Made by a program: the position numbers and the translations under genes
Assembly: GCA_016703945.1 (NCBI GenBank)
Contig: JADJBC010000059.1
Coordinates: forward strand, 248,001 to 312,000
Reading direction: 5' to 3'
DNA length: 64,000 nt
Source: Candidatus Aalborgicola danicus
Lineage (GTDB): Bacteria; Pseudomonadota; Gammaproteobacteria; Burkholderiales; Burkholderiaceae_C
Part shown: positions 46,531-54,496 of the stretch, piece after piece
Layout of the letters: every line of letters begins with the position of its first letter
Position numbering within the stretch: position 1 is the first letter of the stretch
The notes under the pieces: generated by a model
The model's database searches: none
Told to the model about the DNA's origin: nothing
The model's input: the letters and a program-made list of their open reading frames with translations, nothing else

Positions 46531-48998
46531 CCACAACTGCCCATATGCCCGCATTGGGTGCAGTAGTCGCATCCGTCTTTGCGAATAACGGCATGTGCAC
46601 CGCATTCGCCGCACTTTTTGCCAGCCATGACGGGCAATGGTGCAGCCGCAAGCGCCTGCTCCTGACGGGGCAACAAACCATATGACTCTGCAGAGTTGTC
46701 GGTCGAGCGGCGGTTGTAGTCGCCTGACTGCGCGCTATTGCGTTGGGCCTGGATGTTCTGAATGGCGTAGGCAACAGCCGCAACCTCCGAGTCGTGCCAC
46801 ATGGGGACATGGGTGCCGTCTGCCTTTTGGTGGGTACCGAGCCGTACGGGGCCACGATCCCAAGCCACTTTGCGCATATCACTAAGTGCCCGTTCCAGAA
46901 ATCCGCCACGTGCAGCCAAGGACAACAAACGCATGCTGGACGTGATCCATTGTTGGGATTCTCCGCTCTGCCCCACAGGCATGAAGAACTCAATCGCCCG
47001 CTCCACTGTGCCCACGCCGTTGGCTGCAGGTACCGGCAAAAAGGACACCAGCAAGTACAGGGTCTTATGGCCTTCCTGAGTCCAGTAGTCAATTTTTTCT
47101 GCGACGGCGGACAACGCACCTTTGGGCCTGCGCTCAATCACGGTGCGCATGGGATCAACTACCGTCACAGGAGCGGAAACGACCGGCGCAGCGTTGACGG
47201 CGCCGGTATCCAGCACCGAGCCCAAAATGGCATTGGGGCGGTAGGTGGCCAAGCCCTTGAGCTTGGCGTCCCAAGCCTGTTGGTACAGCCCCTTGAAGTC
47301 CTCGTACGGGTAGTCGGCAGGAACATTGACCGTCTTTGAAATGGCCGTGTCCACAAAGGGTTGCACAGCCTCCATCATGGCGATGTGATCGGTAGCCGAC
47401 ATGTCCAGCGCCGATACAAAGTAGTCCGGTAATGCATCCACATTACCCCCCAGCTCACGGTACAAGCGCCAGGCATGGTCTTCCACAGCGTAGTCCGTCG
47501 TAGTGCCGTCCGACTCGCGCTTTTTGCGACGGTACATCCAGGAAAACGCCGGCTCGATGCCATTCGAGGCATTGTCGGCAAAGGCCAGGCTAACCGTTCC
47601 CGTTGGCGCAATCGACAGCAGGTGGCTATTGCGAATGCCATGGGTCCGAATCGACTGTTGTAGGGCTGCGGGCAGCCGGCTGGCAAAGGTACCGCTTGCC
47701 AGGTAGCCATCGGCATCGAACTTGGGAAAGGCGCCCTTTTCCTGGGCCAGTGCCACCGATGCGCTGTACGCCGCATCACGCATGCTGGTCGCGATGCGCG
47801 CAGCCATCGCACGCCCTTCCGGAGCGTCGTAGCGCAGGCATAACATGGCCAACACATTGCCCATTCCGGTAAACCCCACACCAATTCGACGCTTGGCAGC
47901 GGACTCTTCACGTTGCTGTGGCAATGGCCAGAATGTCACATCGAGGACATTGTCGAGTGCACGTACCTGGATCGCAACGGACTTTTCGAAGGCCTCGAAA
48001 TCGAACATTGGCACGCCTGCAAATCCGAATGGATGGCGAACAAAACGGGGCAATATGATTGGCCCCAGATCACAACAGCCGTACGACGGTAACGGTTGCT
48101 CGCCGCAGGGATTGGTGGCTGCAATGGTTTCGCAGTAATTGAGGTTGTTGTCGCGATTGATATTGTCCAGAAACAGGATGCCCGGTTCTGCAAAGTCATA
48201 GGTGGACTTCATGACCGTATCCCACAACTGCTGCGCGGGCAGCGTCTGGTAAACCCATTGGCCATCAGCGCGCTGGTACGCCCCCTGGCTCATCAGTGGG
48301 GCCCCAGGTTTGGCTGGGTGGATCAGTTCCCAAGCCTGGTCGTTCCGCAAGGCCCGCATAAAGTTGTCGGTCATGCCGACCGACACGTTGAAATTATTCC
48401 ATCGACCGGGGGTGCGTTTGGCGGTAATGAACTCCAGCACATCCGGATGATCGATCCGCAACACCCCCATTTGTGCACCGCGCCGCGCACCGGCGCTCTC
48501 GACCGTCGAGCAGGACTGGTCAAACACATTGATATAGCTGCACGGCCCCGACGCCATGGACGCCGTGCCTTTGACGGCGGCGCCTCTGGGGCGGATGCGC
48601 GAAAAATCATAGCCCACGCCACCGCCGCGACGCATGGTCTCGGCCGCTTCGCGCAAGGCCTCATAAATGCCCGGGTAGCCGTCTCCATCCATGCCCTGGA
48701 TGCAGTCGCCTACAGGTTGCACGAAGCAGTTGATCAAGGTGGCCTGGATGTCGGTGCCTGCTGCACTCATGATGCGACCGGCGCCAATCGCACCAGCATA
48801 AAGATTCTCTAAAAAGATAGCCTCAAATTTGGGACGCTCGGTTTCCGCCTCAACGGATGCCAGGGCTCTTGCCACGCGGGCAAACAAATCATCTACCGAG
48901 TTTTCACCCGGTTTGAGGTACTTTTCAACCAGCACGTCCTGGCTGATGGGTTGTGTAACAAACTGGCCTTGCAGCGGGGAAATCGGGTCGCGTTTCAT
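46527..48998 (-). CDS. nrdJ: Adenosylcobalamin-dependent (class II) ribonucleotide reductase
   Basis: 823-residue B12-dependent reductase that makes dNDPs with or without oxygen. Motifs are ATLINCFVQPVGD near residue 90 with the first redox Cys, MRRGGGVGYDFSRIRPRG, the FNVSVGMTDNFM substrate strand, the finger-loop region NPCGEQPLPSYGCCDLG with the radical Cys, and APTGTVSLAFADNASNGIEPAF. A C-terminal CxxC-type tail (CGECGAHAVIRKDGCDYCTQCGHMGSCG region) supplies redox or zinc cysteines. The 447-bp upstream gap shows no recognisable B12 riboswitch. Confidence 0.92.
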   Translation of the reverse strand: MKRDPISPLQGQFVTQPISQDVLVEKYLKPGENSVDDLFARVARALASVEAETERPKFEAIFLENLYAGAIGAGRIMSAAGTDIQATLINCFVQPVGDCIQGMDGDGYPGIYEALREAAETMRRGGGVGYDFSRIRPRGAAVKGTASMASGPCSYINVFDQSCSTVESAGARRGAQMGVLRIDHPDVLEFITAKRTPGRWNNFNVSVGMTDNFMRALRNDQAWELIHPAKPGAPLMSQGAYQRADGQWVYQTLPAQQLWDTVMKSTYDFAEPGILFLDNINRDNNLNYCETIAATNPCGEQPLPSYGCCDLGPIILPRFVRHPFGFAGVPMFDFEAFEKSVAIQVRALDNVLDVTFWPLPQQREESAAKRRIGVGFTGMGNVLAMLCLRYDAPEGRAMAARIATSMRDAAYSASVALAQEKGAFPKFDADGYLASGTFASRLPAALQQSIRTHGIRNSHLLSIAPTGTVSLAFADNASNGIEPAFSWMYRRKKRESDGTTTDYAVEDHAWRLYRELGGNVDALPDYFVSALDMSATDHIAMMEAVQPFVDTAISKTVNVPADYPYEDFKGLYQQAWDAKLKGLATYRPNAILGSVLDTGAVNAAPVVSAPVTVVDPMRTVIERRPKGALSAVAEKIDYWTQEGHKTLYLLVSFLPVPAANGVGTVERAIEFFMPVGQSGESQQWITSSMRLLSLAARGGFLERALSDMRKVAWDRGPVRLGTHQKADGTHVPMWHDSEVAAVAYAIQNIQAQRNSAQSGDYNRRSTDNSAESYGLLPRQEQALAAAPLPVMAGKKCGECGAHAVIRKDGCDYCTQCGHMGSCG

Positions 48999-49445
48999 TG
49001 TCGTGTCTCCTCAGGATTGGATGGGCTGCGCAGTGCGCTTTGTCAAAGCCGCTCGGTATGCGATGGTGGTATTGGTTGGAAATCGGGACGGAGGCGATCG
49101 GCCTGGAAGAAAATCGTCATCGTGGTCGGCCCGTTGTAGATGGAGGCTGCCGGATGCTACCCAAGTGCATGGGTTATTTCCTTGTTGTGCATCAAAGATG
49201 CGGCGTTCACAAGGCCGCCATCGTAGCAACAGTTGGGCTAAAGCGGCGTCACAGATTTGAAAGAAATTGCAAGAAACCGGGGCCCGCTCAGTGACTCGGA
49301 ATTCCACATAACAAAATCTGCACACAGCCCCCGAATCGGTTGCCTCGTTAGCTATCGATTTCGAAGCGCTCCACCCGTCGCGTCGAAATTGATCGACTCT
49401 GCAAGAGGGATTTCTGTTGCCAGGTGGCAACCAATGCGCGTGAAA
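48999..49445. other. 447-bp intergenic region upstream of nrdJ
   Basis: No convincing gene is present; a 139-codon minus-strand frame lacks recognisable motifs. A perfect dyad GTTGCCAGGTGGCAAC lies near 49418, shortly after the ETF-QO stop, and may be a weak terminator. GAGGAGA precedes the nrdJ ATG as ribosome-binding site. I looked for a cobalamin riboswitch B12 box and an NrdR box and found neither. Confidence 0.5.
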
Positions 49446-51137
49446 TTACATCCCGGCGTAATTCGGACCGCCGCCGCCTTCTGGCGTGACCCACACAATG
49501 TTTTGCGTCGGGTCCTTGATGTCACAGGTCTTGCAATGCACGCAGTTCTGCGCATTGATTTGCAGCCGGTCTGTGTTGTCGGCGTTCTTCACAAACTCGT
49601 ACACCCCGGCCGGGCAATAGCGGGCCTCAGGCCCGGCATATTTAGCCAGATTGATGCTTACGGGAACCGACGGGTCTTTAAGCGTCAGGTGAGCCGGTTG
49701 CTGTTCCTCGTGGTTCACATTCGCCACGAACACGCTGGAGAGTCGATCAAAGGTGAGCTTGCCATCGGGCTTGGGATATTCAATCGGCGTGCATTCGGCA
49801 GCGGGCTTCAGGTATTCATGGTCGGCCTTGTTGCGCCGTATCGTCCACGGCATGTGGCCTCTCAGCGTGAACTGTTCCAGGCCGTTCATCAGTGTGGCCA
49901 CCGTCAGACCGTACTTGAACCAGGCCTTGAAGTTGCGCGACTTGTTGAGTTCCTTGAAGGCCCAGCTCTGCTCGAAAGCTTCTGGGTAGGTGGTTAGTTC
50001 GTCATGCTGACGATTGGCTTGCAGGGCGTCGAATGCGGCCTCAGCAGCCAGCATGCCGGTTTTGATAGCAGTGTGGCTGCCCTTGATACGGCTCACGTTC
50101 AGGAAGCCGGCGTCACAACCCACCAGAGCGCCACCAGGGAAGACTGTCTTGGGCAGGGACATCAGACCGCCTGCGGTGATGGCGCGGGCGCCGTAGGAAA
50201 GACGCTTGGCTGTCACCTCGCCCTTGGCGTTTTCCAGGTAGTAGCGGATGTTGGGATGGGTTTTCCAGCGCTGGAATTCCTCAAACGGGCTCAGGTAGGG
50301 GTTGCTGTAGTTCAATCCGGTCACAAAGCCCAGAACAATCTTGTTGTCTTCCATGTGGTACATGAAAGAGCCGCCATAGGTCTGCTCGTCCATGGGCCAG
50401 CCGGCGGTGTGCATGGCAAAGCCAGGCTGATGCCGGGAGGGATCGACTTCCCACAGTTCCTTGATACCAATGCCATAGGACTGGGGGTCGCAGCCTTCAT
50501 CCAACTTGAATTTGGCAATGATCTGTTTGCCCAGGTGGCCGCGGGAGCCTTCGGCAAACACGGTGTATTTGCCCAGCAGTTCCATGCCGATCTGAAAGGC
50601 CTCACCGGGGTTGCCGTCTTTGCCGACGCCCATATTGCCGGTGGCCACACCCTTGACTGCTCCCTGCTCGTTGTAAAGCACCTCCGCCGCAGCGAAACCG
50701 GGGAAAATTTCGACGCCCAGGCTTTCGGCCTGTTCGCCCAGCCATTTGGTGAGCGCCCCCAAGCTGATGATGTAGTTGCCGTGGTTTTGTGAGCATTCCG
50801 GAAGCAAAAAATTGGGCATCCGAAAAGCCGATTTTTCGCTCATGAACAGGATGGCGTCATCGGTGACCGGCTGATTCAGTGGAGCGCCCATTTCTTTCCA
50901 GTTGGGAAAGAGTTCATTCAGGGCAATCGGGTCCATGATGGCGCCCGACAAGATGTGCGCCCCAGGTTCTGAACCTTTCTCCAGTACGACCACCGATACG
51001 TCAGTACCCTTTTCTGCCGCCAGTTGTTTCATGCGAATCGCGGTGGACAGACCGGCAGGGCCGCCGCCAACGACCACCACGTCGTATTCCATTGCTTCAC
51101 GCGGGCCGTACTGGGCAAGAATTTCTTCGTTGGTCAT
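49446..51137 (-). CDS. Electron transfer flavoprotein-ubiquinone oxidoreductase
   Basis: 563-residue inner-membrane-associated flavoprotein that passes electrons from ETF (fatty-acid and amino-acid dehydrogenases) to the quinone pool. It has the FAD-binding dinucleotide fold YDVVVVGGGPAGLSTAIRM, EPGAHILSGAIMDP and GSRGHLGKQII. The C-terminal 4Fe-4S domain has cysteines in CPAGVYEF and QNCVHCKTCDIKDP. It is monocistronic here. With a possible rhodoquinone producer, the acceptor quinone could be either type (inference). Confidence 0.95.
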   Translation of the reverse strand: MTNEEILAQYGPREAMEYDVVVVGGGPAGLSTAIRMKQLAAEKGTDVSVVVLEKGSEPGAHILSGAIMDPIALNELFPNWKEMGAPLNQPVTDDAILFMSEKSAFRMPNFLLPECSQNHGNYIISLGALTKWLGEQAESLGVEIFPGFAAAEVLYNEQGAVKGVATGNMGVGKDGNPGEAFQIGMELLGKYTVFAEGSRGHLGKQIIAKFKLDEGCDPQSYGIGIKELWEVDPSRHQPGFAMHTAGWPMDEQTYGGSFMYHMEDNKIVLGFVTGLNYSNPYLSPFEEFQRWKTHPNIRYYLENAKGEVTAKRLSYGARAITAGGLMSLPKTVFPGGALVGCDAGFLNVSRIKGSHTAIKTGMLAAEAAFDALQANRQHDELTTYPEAFEQSWAFKELNKSRNFKAWFKYGLTVATLMNGLEQFTLRGHMPWTIRRNKADHEYLKPAAECTPIEYPKPDGKLTFDRLSSVFVANVNHEEQQPAHLTLKDPSVPVSINLAKYAGPEARYCPAGVYEFVKNADNTDRLQINAQNCVHCKTCDIKDPTQNIVWVTPEGGGGPNYAGM

Positions 51138-51275
51138 GGTGTGTCTCGTTCAATAATGGGTATTGTTCGGATGCCGCCATCCGCAGTATTGCGAAGGTTG
51201 GATTTCCATTCGATTTTATGCTCTGAATTGTCGCAATAGCACGGTCGTTCTTTTTCATTCGTGGAGGTTCTCTAA

Positions 51276-52058
51276 ATGGCGTACAGCATTGATCTTTCAG
51301 GCCGCGTGGCCTTCATTACTGGCGCCTCCAGTGGCTTGGGTGCGCAATTTGCGCGGACCCTGGCTTCGGCTGGCGCCGCTGTGATTCTGGCCAGTCGCCG
51401 CGTAGAAAAGCTCAAGGACTTGCGAGCGACCATTGATGGTGAAGGCGGAGACGCCCATGTGATCGAGCTCGACGTCACCGATCACGACGCCATCAAGTCC
51501 GCCGTGGCGCACGCAGAAACCGAAGTCGGCTCCATTGATATTTTGGTCAACAACTCCGGCGTCAGCACCACCCAGCGGTTGCAGGATGTGTCGCCGGATG
51601 ACTTTGACTACATCTTCAACACCAATGTCAAAGGTGCTTTTTTTGTGGCGCAAGAAGTCGGCAAACGCATGCTGGCACGTGCAACCGGCGCGGCTCCCGG
51701 CAGTTACACCGGAGGGCGCATCATCAATGTGGCATCCATGGCGGGTCTGCGTGTCCTGCCCCAGATCGGCGCCTATTGCATGAGCAAATCAGCGGTGATC
51801 CAGATGACCAAGGCCATGGCCCTGGAATGGGGCCGCTTCGGCATCAACGTGAACGCTATTTGTCCAGGATATATCGATACTGAGATCAACCATCGCCACT
51901 GGCAAACGGACGCGGGCCAAAAACTCATCAACATGCTGCCGCGCAAACGCGTCGGGCAACCCCAGGATCTGGATGCGTTGATGGTGATGTTGTGCTCCGA
52001 CCAAAGCCATTTCATCAACGGCGCGGTGATCGCCGCCGATGATGGCTTCGGTGTCTAA
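51276..52058 (+). CDS. SDR family NAD(P)-dependent oxidoreductase
   Basis: 260-residue short-chain dehydrogenase. It has the cofactor motif TGASSGLGAQFARTLA, DVTDHDAI, NNSG (ILVNNSGVSTTQRL), Ser in NVASMAGLRVLPQ, and the YCMSKSAVIQMTK Tyr-x3-Lys pair. The end ALMVMLCSDQSHFINGAVIAADDGFGV follows the family. GGAGG lies 11 nt upstream of ATG 51276. It is divergent from the ETF-QO gene and convergent with a 3-hydroxyacyl-CoA dehydrogenase-like gene, so a role in acyl-CoA metabolism is possible, but the substrate is not evident. Confidence 0.88.
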   Translation: MAYSIDLSGRVAFITGASSGLGAQFARTLASAGAAVILASRRVEKLKDLRATIDGEGGDAHVIELDVTDHDAIKSAVAHAETEVGSIDILVNNSGVSTTQRLQDVSPDDFDYIFNTNVKGAFFVAQEVGKRMLARATGAAPGSYTGGRIINVASMAGLRVLPQIGAYCMSKSAVIQMTKAMALEWGRFGINVNAICPGYIDTEINHRHWQTDAGQKLINMLPRKRVGQPQDLDALMVMLCSDQSHFINGAVIAADDGFGV

Positions 52059-52067
52059 CGAATATTC

Positions 52068-52144
52068 GCCCCCACGCTTCCCCACTCCGTGTGGGTCGTT
52101 GCCCCCCAAAGTGGGCCGCATTTCACCTAGGGGCGGCCCGGCGG
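52068..52144 (-). repeat. GC-rich intergenic repeat, copy 2
   Basis: Read on the minus strand it begins CCGCCGGGCCGCCCC, has a GGGGGGCAACGACCCACACG middle and ends AAGCGTGGGGGC, paralleling 33527-33598. It fills the gap between the two convergent SDR genes and may act as a shared terminator. Confidence 0.65.
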
Positions 52145-52150
52145 TGAAAC

Positions 52151-52909
52151 TTAGCGTGGCGCCAGGCGAATGGCGCCGTCCAGACGAATGACCTCACCGT
52201 TGAGCATGTCGTTTTCAAAAATGTGAACGGCCAGCTTGGCGTAATCCTGAGGTGTGCCCAGACGCGACGGAAACGGCACGGCTGCTGCCAGAGAGTCCTG
52301 CACTTCCTTGGGCATGCCAAACATCATGGGCGTGCCGAAAATGCCGGGCGCAATGGTCATGTTGCGAATGCCGTTGCGTGCCAGGTCGCGGGCGATCGGC
52401 AACGTCATGCCAACGACACCCCCTTTGGATGCGCTGTAGGCGGCCTGTCCCATCTGACCATCGTAGGCGGCGACCGAGGCTGTCGAAATGATGGCGCCAC
52501 GCTCACCTGTGGATTCGGGTTCGTTCTTGGCCATGGCCTCTGACGCCAATCGAATCATGTTGAAACTGCCCACCAGGTTCACGGTCACGGTCTTGCTAAA
52601 CACGGCCAGACTGTGTGCGCCGTTCTTGCCAATGGTTTTTTCGGCAGGTGCGATGCCGGCGCAATTGACCAAGCCCATAAGCTTGCCCATGGAAAGGGCT
52701 GTGGCCACGACAGCTTGACCATCCGCTTCCTGGCTCACGTCGCACTTCACAAAGGCGCCACCCAGTTCTTTGGCAATGGCTTCGCCTTTTTCAACTTGCA
52801 TGTCCGCAATGACGACGGTTGCGCCTTTGGCAGTCAACATACGCGCTGTGCCTTCGCCCAAGCCTGATGCGCCGCCAGTCACGATAAATACTTTGCCTGC
52901 AATTTCCAT
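52151..52909 (-). CDS. 3-hydroxyacyl-CoA dehydrogenase, type II (HSD10-like SDR)
   Basis: 252-residue SDR close to 17-beta-HSD10/type II 3-hydroxyacyl-CoA dehydrogenases. It has TGGASGLGEGTARMLTAKGATVVIADM, CAG motif (GLVNCAGIAPAEKTIG), Ser in IISTASVAAYDGQ, YSASKGGVVGM, and the characteristic C-terminal GTPMMFGMPKEVQDSLAAAVPFPSRLG. Such enzymes oxidise branched- or straight-chain 3-hydroxyacyl-CoA in isoleucine and fatty-acid breakdown. A long perfect palindrome 27 bp upstream resembles the LiuR-type operators that control these pathways in betaproteobacteria. Confidence 0.9.
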   Translation of the reverse strand: MEIAGKVFIVTGGASGLGEGTARMLTAKGATVVIADMQVEKGEAIAKELGGAFVKCDVSQEADGQAVVATALSMGKLMGLVNCAGIAPAEKTIGKNGAHSLAVFSKTVTVNLVGSFNMIRLASEAMAKNEPESTGERGAIISTASVAAYDGQMGQAAYSASKGGVVGMTLPIARDLARNGIRNMTIAPGIFGTPMMFGMPKEVQDSLAAAVPFPSRLGTPQDYAKLAVHIFENDMLNGEVIRLDGAIRLAPR

Positions 52910-52935
52910 GGTGTGTTTCTCCTGCTCAATGTGTG

Positions 52936-52961
52936 AATTGACGTTTACGTAAACGTCAATT
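52936..52961. promoter_or_regulatory. 26-bp perfect palindrome, LiuR/FadR-like operator
   Basis: Half-site AATTGACGTTTAC is followed by its exact reverse complement GTAAACGTCAATT. This resembles MerR-family LiuR operators of branched-chain and fatty-acid degradation genes (consensus recalled, not searched). It stands between the dehydrogenase and dcd promoters, much nearer the former. Confidence 0.75.
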
Positions 52962-53035
52962 ATGGTCCAAGTCAGAGCCCCGATTTGGCAGCAGCCCGAT
53001 GCTTACAATCAGCGCAACTTAGGAGTTGTGTCTTC

Positions 53036-53608
53036 ATGAGCATCAAAAGCGACAAATGGATCCGCCACATGGCCGAGACGACGGGCATGATTGAACCGTT
53101 TGAGCCGGGTCAGATTCGCCAGAACAACGGCAAAAAAGTGATCAGCTACGGGACCAGCAGCTACGGTTACGACATCCGGTGCGCGCCGGAGTTCAAGGTG
53201 TTCACCAACATCCACAGCACTGTGGTTGACCCGAAGAATTTTGATGAAAAAAGCTTTGTCGACTTCAACGATGACGTTTGCATCATCCCGCCCAACAGCT
53301 TTGCGCTGGCCCGCACCATGGAGTACTTCCGCATTCCGCGCAATGTTCTGACCATTTGTTTGGGCAAAAGCACCTACGCGCGCTGCGGGATCATTGTCAA
53401 CGTGACACCTTTCGAGCCCGAGTGGGAAGGTTATGTCACGCTGGAGTTCAGCAACACGACCCCACTGCCCGCGAAGATTTATGCCGGCGAAGGATGCGCG
53501 CAAGTGCTGTTCTTTGAAAGCGACAAAGACGATGTGTGCGAAACCAGCTACAAGGACCGCAGCGGAAAATACCAGGGTCAAGTCGGCGTCACGCTACCGA
53601 AGGCCTGA
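53036..53608 (+). CDS. dcd: dCTP deaminase
   Basis: 190-residue enzyme that deaminates dCTP to dUTP for thymidylate synthesis. It starts MSIKSDKWIRHMAE, with SSYGYDIRCAPEFKVFTNIHS, the ECF-type IPRNVLTICLGKSTYARCGIIVNVTPFEPEWEGYVTLEFSNT core and GQVGVTLPKA end. ATG 53036 is chosen over the upstream in-frame start at 52985, which would add 17 residues not found in Dcd. Confidence 0.96.
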   Translation: MSIKSDKWIRHMAETTGMIEPFEPGQIRQNNGKKVISYGTSSYGYDIRCAPEFKVFTNIHSTVVDPKNFDEKSFVDFNDDVCIIPPNSFALARTMEYFRIPRNVLTICLGKSTYARCGIIVNVTPFEPEWEGYVTLEFSNTTPLPAKIYAGEGCAQVLFFESDKDDVCETSYKDRSGKYQGQVGVTLPKA

Positions 53609-53726
53609 ACAGCCTGATCTTGGCTGTCAAACCAGTTGAGGGGTCGTCGCCGGCACTGACGCTCAGCACGCTGGCGTCATCAGCAGTCAACAAGGCAACT
53701 AACTGTCGTGTTACAAGCGAGGGGCC

Positions 53727-54269
53727 TTACTTTTTTGCGACTTCTTTGCGGTAATTCTCAATTCCCTCCAGGATTTCCTGGCGGGCAGACTCTGGCCCCT
53801 CCCAGCCGAGAATCTTTACCCACTTGCCCTCTTCCAGATCTTTGTAATGCTCAAAGAAATGCGCAATAGTCTTCAGGCGAGCTGGGCTCAAGTCTTCCGG
53901 CTTCTGCCAGCGGCTGTACAAAGACAAGACCTTGTCGATGGGCACCGCCAAGACTTTGCCATCCATGCCAGCCTCATCCTCCATTTTCAGGATGCCAATG
54001 GCGCGGCATGTAACGACCACACCCGGAATCAAAGGAACCGGGGTAATCACCAAGACATCCACGGGATCACCGTCACCCGAAATGGTTTTTGGCACGTAAC
54101 CGTAGTTGGACGGGTAGTGCATAGCGGTGCTCATGAAACGGTCCACAAAAATGGCGCCGGTTGCCTTGTCCACTTCGTATTTGATGGGATCCGCGTTCAT
54201 CGGGATTTCGATGATGACGTTAAATGCATCGGGTGCGTTATTGCCAGGGGTAACGTTGTCTAGGGACAT
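53727..54269 (-). CDS. ppa: Inorganic pyrophosphatase (soluble, family I)
   Basis: 180-residue Mg-dependent PPase: VIIEIPMNADPIKYEVDKATGAIFVDRF, then MHYPSNYGYVPKTISGDGDPVDVLV with the metal-binding aspartates of the family I signature, and KWVKILGWEG near the end. It hydrolyses pyrophosphate from biosynthesis. It is divergent from hppA, which encodes the membrane enzyme for the same substrate, so dissipating and energy-conserving routes lie side by side. Confidence 0.96.
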   Translation of the reverse strand: MSLDNVTPGNNAPDAFNVIIEIPMNADPIKYEVDKATGAIFVDRFMSTAMHYPSNYGYVPKTISGDGDPVDVLVITPVPLIPGVVVTCRAIGILKMEDEAGMDGKVLAVPIDKVLSLYSRWQKPEDLSPARLKTIAHFFEHYKDLEEGKWVKILGWEGPESARQEILEGIENYRKEVAKK

Positions 54270-54496
54270 GAGGGCTCTCTAAGCTAATTAAAAATGTTGT
54301 CGCAGATCAGTATTTACCCTCATTTTACTGACTCAACACTTGCGCTGACAAAAAAGCCCATTTTTTCACGTTACAGTCCGCGCGTTGGCCAATCATCTCC
54401 GTACCGCTCTGTTGGGCTGGAGCTTAGAGGAAGCAACGCAGTGGAGGCATCACTAGCGTTGCCTCTTCCTTCGCGAAACAACAGTAGGAGATTTTT

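Noticed and set aside
49011..49430. 139-codon minus-strand frame upstream of nrdJ
   Set aside because: No motif, odd composition, and it covers the whole presumed promoter region.
48999..49445. Cobalamin riboswitch for nrdJ
   Set aside because: B12-dependent enzyme made this worth checking, but no B12 box or matching stem pattern could be seen.
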